Below, piece after piece: positions 57,401-64,000 of a stretch of 64,000 nt of DNA (positions are counted from its first letter, which is position 1; each line of letters starts with the position of its first letter). Under the pieces are notes generated by a model. The model was given only the letters and a program-made list of their open reading frames with translations, had not been told where the DNA came from and searched no databases. Where the stretch lies: the NCBI GenBank assembly GCA_948567375.1, contig OX419762.1:4036001-4100000 (forward strand). Direction: 5' to 3'. Origin of the DNA: Lunularia cruciata (taxonomy: Eukaryota > Streptophyta > Marchantiopsida > Lunulariales > Lunulariaceae). A program made the position numbers and the translations under genes.

Positions 57401-58202
57401 ATTGCAATACTGGGATTGTACTCCCTTCCTTACTTGCCATATACAGGAGTCAGGACTTCTATCGCAAAACCCCCGACAGACGCGTCATTCTACTATTAAC
57501 AGAGTTGGCGATGGAGATGTTGTTCCGAATCGTCACTACCACCAAGGATTCACACGAATCGGACGCTTTTCTTCCCTCAATAATGGCAGTTTCTCCACTA
57601 GATTCAACGGGCTTCAGGTTCAGGGATTGTTTATCGTCGCAGAACGTTTGATATTGCCAGTCAAAGGAGCCAGGAAAGACTTTGACCCTTCACTCCTGAG
57701 CACGGTCATTCGCTGCGTTCGTTAAATACATCCGAAAGTCAAGCCAGATTTTTGAGATTAAGAGTGTCCAAAGGTAGACCTCAAAAAAATCTCATTCACA
57801 AATTTCACGGATCCAACCACACAATCACATCGTTCAACATCATTTTCAGCTTGCTTTGGCCAGCAACTCAGTCCCAGAATAACAGCACTCTCCCACAATA
57901 CACTCTTGACTACCACTCTGCACAACAGAAACATTGTGATGAGACAGCGAAGAGAAGATGACTATAACAAGTGTAGCCAACGAAACAGTTATGGAGAACA
58001 GATCGAGTTTTCTATAACAAGAATCGAAAGACGATTGAGATCGAATGAACCGGACACTTTACATTATTCAGGTTTAAACTGAATATCAGGCCAAAGAATC
58101 AATGTCATAACCTACACCTAACGCTCTAAATGAAGCCTTCTCCGGAAAATTGATTTTGAACCACTCCATTAGTGGGTCTCATTACATGATGTACATGCTC
58201 TT
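54441..58202. other. Low-copy intergenic region with one candidate exon
   Basis: No transposon similarity to the rest of the window was recognised. On the plus strand, after a possible acceptor (TTATTTCAG at about 54617-54625), the reading GKWTNLFPNPRDHFASSLHP, then VRAGLAHPHVDVPVDQ and MVSRVAGKLV to a stop at 54791, looks like real protein sequence, possibly the last exon of a gene or a gene fragment. I could not identify the family, and no upstream exons are seen next to the LINE remnant. Short ORFs at 56330-56572, 57227-57499 and 57402-57725 have no recognisable motif. The 3' UTR of the fasciclin gene must lie just below 58203. Confidence 0.4.
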
Positions 58203-59579
58203 CTACAACATCACAATGAACGACACGAAAACCGTAGCCGCCACTACAGCCCTGCTAAGGCTGGTAACTGAAGCTCCACTTCCAGGAGAGTCGGTGGGCG
58301 TCTCAGCGGGAGTCTCCACAACGGGTTCCTCAGGTGGGGCGGGGGGTCCTGGAGCGATCTCAGGCACTGGAGCTGGTGAGGGAACCATGGGAGCAGGAGC
58401 TGGAGCTGGGACTGGGGTCGGTGCTGGAGCTGGGGTGAGGGGGGCTGGAGCTGGAGCTGGGACGGGAGTGGCTGGAGCTGGAGCTAGCGCAGGAACGGGA
58501 GTGAGAGGAGCAGGTGCAGCGGTGGGCACAAGTGGAGCTGGCGCAATGGCCGGAGCAGGACCAGCAGCGAATATCTCGGCTGGAAGCAAGACGGTGTCGA
58601 TTGCGAAAACAGCAGTTGGGTTAGTATCGTAGAGAGTGACTGATACAACTCCTGATGAGACTCCTGTACTGAGAGTAACGAGCCCCTTCACTGTAGACAC
58701 ACTCAAACTGTAGGTACCCGGTCCTCCAGTAGTGGTCGCCAACGTTGGTGCATTTGGGTTACGGAGTGTGGACAGAGTTCCCAATGGGTAGTAAGTGGGA
58801 AGAGCATGGGACAAAAGTGTCATCTTCGCTTGATCAGGCGTTAAAGCAGCCAAAGCTCCAGCTGGAAGAGCACCAAAGGCAGCGTCGTTGGGAGCGAAAA
58901 CGGTAATCCCGGCCCCAGTCTGCTTGGATGCGAACTCGGCATCCACACCTGTAGTCTTCAGCAACGAAAGGAATGTCTTGAAGTTCTGCCCGGCTTCAAG
59001 GACTGCCGTGATATTGGCCGAGTCCGAAGGTGGCTTGGTTCCAAAACCGGGAGGGACAAGCACTTGATCAACCTGCAAAATGCTGATGTTGTATGGCATC
59101 TGAGTGATATTGGTCACAATGGTCGCATTGGGTGGTGACATTGGGTCCGGAAGTCCGACCTGGACAACAGAGCCGTCGTAGTAAATGTTTACTGTTCCGT
59201 CATTTCCTGCAGTTCTGCCTGTAGTTTGGAGCAGCGTGGTGGTGGTGGTGGGATTTCCAGGAGCGATGGCTCTAAGCTCAGGCATATCCAAGTACTGCAG
59301 CAGAACATGGTAGCGCAGTAAATCAGCCACTTCTCCTGTATCTGCACCGGGAATGGTCGCGACGAACGCGTTCAAAACAGCATTGTTGGGGCACAAAACA
59401 GTGAGAGAGCTCCTGCTGTTGATTTCACCCGCTACTCCAGTGGAGGTCAACAACTCGTTGAACTTGCTGTAAGAAGGGTGGGCGTTCAGCAGCAACGTAA
59501 TGTTAAACGCTGCCGATGCCAAACTCATCCAACTTATCATCACTACGGCCAAAAGGCAAGTTCCTGCCATCCGGCCCAT
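58203..59579 (-). CDS. FLA: Fasciclin-like arabinogalactan protein (two FAS1 domains, GPI-anchored)
   Basis: 458 residues, single exon. The start at 59579 (MGRMAGTCLLAVV) gives a clean signal peptide with cleavage near ASLASA/AFNITLLL; the open frame extends 19 codons upstream, but that would put polar residues before the signal. FAS1 domain 1 spans about residues 25-180 (H1-like SLTVLCPNNAVLNAF, LLRYHVLLQYLD), domain 2 about 190-335 (NITAVLEAGQNFKTFL, ITVFAPNDAAFGALP, LLSHALPTYYPLG). An Ala/Pro-rich stretch at about 340-430 (PAPAPAPLTPAPAPTPVPAP) is an arabinogalactan glycomodule to be hydroxylated and O-glycosylated. The C-terminus GSGASVTSLSRAVVAATVFV is a GPI signal. Several N-glycosylation sites (NIT, NAT, NIS). 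Role: cell-surface/cell-wall adhesion and signalling, secretory pathway. The two-FAS1 layout resembles the FLA1/2/8/10 class of Arabidopsis. Confidence 0.95.
   Translation of the reverse strand: MGRMAGTCLLAVVMISWMSLASAAFNITLLLNAHPSYSKFNELLTSTGVAGEINSRSSLTVLCPNNAVLNAFVATIPGADTGEVADLLRYHVLLQYLDMPELRAIAPGNPTTTTTLLQTTGRTAGNDGTVNIYYDGSVVQVGLPDPMSPPNATIVTNITQMPYNISILQVDQVLVPPGFGTKPPSDSANITAVLEAGQNFKTFLSLLKTTGVDAEFASKQTGAGITVFAPNDAAFGALPAGALAALTPDQAKMTLLSHALPTYYPLGTLSTLRNPNAPTLATTTGGPGTYSLSVSTVKGLVTLSTGVSSGVVSVTLYDTNPTAVFAIDTVLLPAEIFAAGPAPAIAPAPLVPTAAPAPLTPVPALAPAPATPVPAPAPAPLTPAPAPTPVPAPAPAPMVPSPAPVPEIAPGPPAPPEEPVVETPAETPTDSPGSGASVTSLSRAVVAATVFVSFIVML
58380..58560 (-). repeat. Simple coding repeat for Ala-Pro glycomodule
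   Basis: On the plus strand, GGAGCTGGAGCTGGG-like units recur about every 15 bases (GGAGCTGGAGC, GCTGGAGCTGGGG). They encode alternating Ala and Pro in the fasciclin gene. Expected for an AG region; prone to length change. Confidence 0.8.
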
Positions 59580-61978
59580 CGTGTTGCGAAACCGAATCCA
59601 AAACACCGAAAGTCCAAGCGCTTCTTGCAGCAGCACCAGCTCAATTCTTCACCCGCAGCAACCGCGGTTTCTCCGCACCTTCTGGAAACACCACTCCTAG
59701 AGATATTCTGCAACTCGGGGTCCTCTGTAAGCTCGACGAGCTGAGGCCTCAAAGGATATGTACAATCTGGAAGTGAGAGGATGGAACGTATTTGAACGCA
59801 AATCTTTGAAATCGAAGCCTTACTGTAAGTTGTCGGTAGAAATTGGGCTATAAAGAGTTCGGCGGGGAGATATGAGGAGATGAAAACTGTACTGTTAACT
59901 GGAGTTAAGTTGGTAACGGGACTGATTAAGAAGTAGGTTCTGGGGTCTCTTGGCAACGGTCACCAGGGAGGACCCCATGAGGTTCGGGCTTCCGGGTTTG
60001 GGGCTCCAGAGGCTGCGGATCGTCAGATCAGCAGATGCACCGGGAGATCCGGGAGAGGAGACTGCGAACTCTCGGTTAATTTCTGTCAGTTCCAATAGGA
60101 GAATGACACGTCGTTGGGAGACAGACGGACGCTGTGGTTACCTGGGAATGACGGACGGCACCGGGGAAGTTCCAATCGCTCGGCGACAAGATTAGATATG
60201 GTGGTAGCCGTTTTAACGGCTACAAATCCCGGGCACGGGACTGGGCTGTGGGAGTAAAGAAAGCACCGGGAGGATGGGGAGGGCAATCAATGTTGACAAT
60301 GCCGGAGACGAGGTTTTGGCCCGAGGTCTCGGAAGCGGAAAGGCGATGGGTGAACGCACGGGCGGACGGACGGGGAGGCGTGGGGGTAGGGATATAAATC
60401 TTTTACTCACTCGGGAAAATTCTACCTGCGGTAAACGCGTTGTTGCTGTACCCGTCTTGGCTGTACACTGATAGCGAGTCTCCATCTTCTAACATCAACT
60501 CCCAGTTTCCACCTCAGGGGAACAAGAGTTAAGTCAACCAGTCAAATTCTTCATTCAGTTGTTAACTATGGTCAAAATGACCAATCTTCACCACCTCAAA
60601 TGGGCAAATGACAATCAACGCATATTCAAATCTCCTTTTTATTTACCCTCATCAACTTAACGAAAGTAAACGGCTTAAATCGAATCACTTCATTCCTACT
60701 CTCGTTCACCAACCAACAAGTTGATAAGCCCTTGACGTTCAATTAGCGAGACTTTTGCCGTTACATCGGAGGAAGACAAACTAACGGCATGTTTCAATCT
60801 CTTCCTTGCCATTCTCACTGACCTGATGGGAATTTATCAAGCACTACTCAGTTACGGTTTCAAGGGATGAAACGGTGTGTTCGTATCAATTCAATGCGAC
60901 ATTCTGCATATTTTTCATTTGTTTAATTCTGAATCTAGGGGTCTCGTAAGCTCGGTCATTGAAGACTTTTCTTTACGAGGCTCGTTGAAGTCTTGAGAAA
61001 GGCTCGTAAGAAAGTAAACAGTAGCATGAAGCACTTAAATATTCAAGTAACGTTCTGATGGGTCTACCCCTAAATGACAATAACAATCATACTCAATGCA
61101 GCTCATGGTGAGACGGGACTAACTTATGTGGATAACTGCCACAAAGGCAATACACTTATACTTCCAAAGCTTTGTAAGGGACAAACAATGAACAAGAAGA
61201 CAATAGGGGGTGTCATCGACAGATTTCTACGGGAAATGAACAAACATCTGTAAAATATTTTATGACTACTCATTAAAAAACTTTGCTGAGATGGGGTGCT
61301 CCTTAAATCGATGTAGGGTGTCATGTTATGGTTTGTTTAGCTAGTGAAAAGATAATCTAGTGTGATTTATCTCCGTAATATTAAAGTAGATTTTGTGATT
61401 GAATCCCATGGTTGGAAGATTACCATGTGAACAATCTCTGTACACTGAAGTGATTTGCCACATGGATTACAACCTTAATTTCTTCTAGGGCAATGATGTA
61501 TATAGGTAATGGAGACTTGATAAGGAGGGGTGTTTTCTTTTAAGTCTTAGGAATCTTGAGTGGGAATAGAATGTCAAAGAGTGAGAGTTGTAACAAAGTG
61601 TCAGAGCTAGAGCATCTGAATGTGAATTTCAATAAGAGATGTTCCGCTCTACCACTCCCAAATCTTTTTCTCATCAAGTTTCAAATTTTGCATCATGATC
61701 ACTTTTGGGCTTGGATGGTAGCACATTTTGAGGTTGCATTTATGGTGTTGGTGATATAAAACCCAGATACTATTATCTTTCTTGTGCTTACTTATGGATA
61801 AATTTAGTAGTTAACCGTTCATGTGCTTTTGTAGAGAAAAAGGGAACTCAATTTTTCTAAAGGCCTGAAAGGTGAAGTTTGTCAAAAGGACAAATTGCTT
61901 AGTGACAAAAATGCAATGATTGGATCCTAATACGGAGAGTTAAGAGCTATTAATGTCTTGAATGAGTCAGAATGAAGG
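59580..61978. other. 5' flank of the fasciclin gene and intergenic region
   Basis: 59580-60450 is GC-rich relative to the window, with many CpG, and probably holds the 5' UTR and promoter. No canonical TATA box in the right orientation was found at a convincing distance; TTTATAG on the minus strand near 59850 is the best weak candidate. Open frames here (59543-59956 minus, 59950-60195 plus, 60213-60485 minus) lack motifs and are probably chance in GC-rich DNA. 60480-61978 is AT-rich and shows nothing I can support. Confidence 0.5.
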
Positions 61979-62542
61979 TGTAATGTTGCAACGACAAGAG
62001 ACAAGAGGAATTCCAAGAGAAACACAAGGTTTCATTCCTCAATACTTTGATGCCCCAAAGGAGCACCTTGTCTTTATTATGTAGCAAAGAGAATCTCGTC
62101 TAAAGAAGCAACACCCTTGGATTAAGTATATGGATTGGTGATATGTCAACAAGCTCCACTCTTAGATTAGATGTATGGATTGATGATATATCAATCCTTG
62201 TTGTATTTGGTTGGTCAAACAAGTTTGACCAAAGGGAATCTTTGGGGAATCTTCTTGTAGGAAGCACAAAATAGCATAGGTGAGGTAAAGTCAGAAAGAT
62301 CTCAATGAGACAAATAGGTAAGGGAGAAGGTTACATCTTCCTTCTCAAAGGAGAAGATACATCATTTTTAAGGCCAATTTCTTTCATTTAGATATCTAAA
62401 AATAGCTTTGAAGGTTTTAGAGTGTGTTTGGCATCCACCTTATTTATCTATTTGATCCACTTAGACCATGTATATAACATCCCTAATGATATTACCAAGC
62501 CAATTTCTACCTCTTGATAATCCATCTAGCTAATGGTATTAC
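61979..62542 (-). repeat. Degenerate solo LTR of family A
   Basis: 564 bp, TGTAATG...GGTATTACA. It matches the family-A LTRs in minus orientation (GATGCCCCAAAGGAGCACCT at 62051, TTGGTCAAACAAG at 62211, CTAGCTAATGGTATTACA at the end) but is about 180 bp shorter and diverged. Flanks GAAGG and AAAAC do not match. The oldest family-A copy here. Confidence 0.8.
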
Positions 62543-62667
62543 AAAAACGCACACATGAAGAGAAGACCACAATTGGAGAGAAGAGTAGAAAAGATATCGT
62601 TTGACACAAGAGTTAGGAGATTTGAGCAACTTAAGAGAGAGATGTGATAGATTGAAGAAAGGGAGTT
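62543..62667. other. Short unassigned spacer
   Basis: 125 bp of purine-rich sequence (GGAGAGAAGAGTAGAAAAGA) between two LTRs. No feature recognised. Confidence 0.4.
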
Positions 62668-63947
62668 TTTAAAAGACCAAGGACAGAATAGGAGAATGGA
62701 ATATCAAAGTCAAAGGTCATATTGGAACTCTCAAATGGATGAAACTCCAAATGCTTAGCATTAGCTTGGGCTTTGGTATTTAAAGTAAAGTAATACAAGA
62801 CTCTTGAGAACCTTCTAAGGAATTTTCCCTCTCAAAGTTGCCTTCTTGGAGTGCAAGCTAAATTACTTGAGAATCTTCCTTCTAGAAGTTGCCTACTTGG
62901 TGTGCAAGCTAAGCTAACCGTTAAGTTGGTGTCCAAGTTACACAATCCTTGGAAGGTACCTAGAAGCTTCCCACCAAGATACTTCCTAATTGCTTCTAGA
63001 ATATTCTACCAAAAAACTTCCTATATGCATCTAGGACATTCTTAGAATCCCTAACTATATTTGACTTATTGTACTAACTCATTAGCCTTTACTAACTTGT
63101 TTGCTACCTCTATATTATTTCATATTCCCATAATAAATTTGCTAGTTGGTGATGTCCTCATCACCAAGGACTCTTCAAACTCCTACATAGTTATTTGTGC
63201 ATCATGGATATGAGAAAGAGGCTCTTATATAGTATTATGAAGGTGATTTTCTTTCTAGAGGACCTTACATTCAATGTATTGTTGGTGACCACATTGGGTA
63301 TCACTACATGCAAGTATAGGATCAACTTTGTATTCCTCATGATTGTTGACAAGGATTGGACACAAGTGAAAAAGGAAGATGTATTAGCAACAAAGTGTTT
63401 TAACTTTGAAACATGGAAGACATGATGGATTAGTATATGAATAGGAAGACCAAGTTGGTAGGCAGTAAGAGAAATGATTTGAGTAATCCCAAATAGACTT
63501 ATCCAATTAGGAGTAATTTTATGAACTTAAGTATCAACTGAGAGAGGAAGGTTACAAGAAGAAAAGATGACCTTATTGCTTAATTGAAAAGTGAGATCAT
63601 ATTGATGCTTATAAGCATATTTCTTTTGTCAATTTTTAGCAATAAGAAGATGAGGCTTGGCTTGGTGGAGAGATTTAGATAACATGGACAAGAAGGTGGA
63701 AGTATGAGGAATGTGAGATGGCAAGAGAGCAAGAAGTGAATCTAGGATAAGTGGATCTTGCCCAAAATTAAGGAAGAAATGAGAGAACATTGTGCTTGCT
63801 TGCATGGCCCAAGTGAACTTGATAACCACAAGATAAGTATCCTAATTGGTGTGTTGAACATGATCAATGCATGAAGCATATATTCTAAGGTGCAATTTGC
63901 ATGTTCATCATGTTCATCAATTTCCTATCATTTTGAGGATGATGGGT
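62668..63947 (-). mobile_element. Element E: minus-strand relative of element C (3' part)
   Basis: 3' LTR at about 62668-63122 (455 bp, diverged from the C LTR; shared CTTGGAGTGCAAGCTAA, TTCTAGAATATTCTA and AATAGGAGAATGGA). Next to it, on the minus strand, come the chromodomain/C-terminal region (the complementary reading at 63195-63425 parallels that of element C at 21696-21890) and the integrase segment 63829-63629 (STMFSHFFLNFGQDPLILDS, PHTSTFLSMLSKSLHQAKPH), matching element C at 21270-21430. The reading breaks near 63947 where another LTR starts. No long intact ORF. Confidence 0.75.
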
Positions 63948-64000
63948 TGTAAAAGTACGAGGAGAGAAAAAAATCAAAGTGAAAGATCACATTGGGACTC
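63948..64000 (-). repeat. Start of another C-family LTR, cut by the window edge
   Basis: TGTAAAAGTACGAGGAGAGA then GAAAGATCACATTGGGAC corresponds to the end of the C LTR read in reverse (TGTAAAAGACCGAAATTGAG, ACTCACATTGG). It begins inside the integrase of element E, so a second C-type element probably inserted here. Confidence 0.6.

Noticed and set aside
58150-58632. 160-codon Gly/Ala-rich plus-strand ORF
   Set aside because: It is the antisense of the Ala-Pro glycomodule of the fasciclin gene; simple composition creates the open frame.
59543-59956. 137-codon minus-strand ORF overlapping the start of the fasciclin gene
   Set aside because: Lies in the 5' leader in another frame, lacks motifs, and is expected by chance in GC-rich DNA.
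1-64000. tRNA or rRNA genes
   Set aside because: No cloverleaf or rRNA core sequence recognised; the tRNA-like stretches at 5380-5397, 10254, 17160, 34494 and 53178 are primer binding sites.

Overview
The window looks like repeat-rich, heterochromatin-type DNA from a land plant with a large, retrotransposon-filled genome. The plant assignment rests on four things: an arabinogalactan protein gene with two fasciclin domains, Ala-Pro glycomodules and a GPI-anchor tail; Ty3/gypsy elements ending in chromodomains; a Tat/Athila-type element primed by tRNA-Asp; and TAG/TGA nonsense codons of the kind expected from CG/CHG methylation decay. The species cannot be named from the sequence. A non-angiosperm is possible but unproven.

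Layout. 1-9184: minus-strand Tat/Athila-like element (D) with gag, protease, RT, RNase H and integrase, a PBS, an LTR, and beyond that LTR an extra coiled-coil ORF (called ORF-X here). 9185-9520: a stump of a Ty1/copia RNase H. 9516-23690: chromovirus A (plus strand), split by a one-ended D-family insertion (14215-16162) and by a complete chromovirus C (16746-22361, 5-bp target duplication AGTGG). 23691-28653: decayed minus-strand ORF-X relative and spacer. 28654-35247: element B, a second, minus-strand copy of family A. 35248-39450: two more ORF-X relatives, one interrupted by a solo LTR of family A with a perfect AAGGA duplication. 39451-42289: spacer and a very AT-rich block. 42290-54440: three degraded copies of a non-LTR (LINE-like) RT element, one of them carrying a copia element. 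54441-61978: the only low-copy-looking stretch, holding one confident host gene, a fasciclin-like arabinogalactan protein on the minus strand (58203-59579). 61979-64000: an old family-A LTR and a minus-strand relative of element C running off the window.

No element looks able to move by itself: each has stop codons, frameshifts or missing parts. The history can be partly ordered. C inserted into A. A D-family fragment also sits inside A. A solo LTR interrupts an ORF-X copy. Copia inserted into a LINE copy whose paralogue 6.7 kb away shows the empty site.

The most unusual signal is ORF-X, a protein-coding module recognisable at five places. It has a conserved N-terminal domain followed by a long Glu/Lys-rich coiled coil. 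In two places its 3' end abuts a polypurine stretch and a D-family LTR, so it is probably the 3'-terminal extra ORF of the D family.
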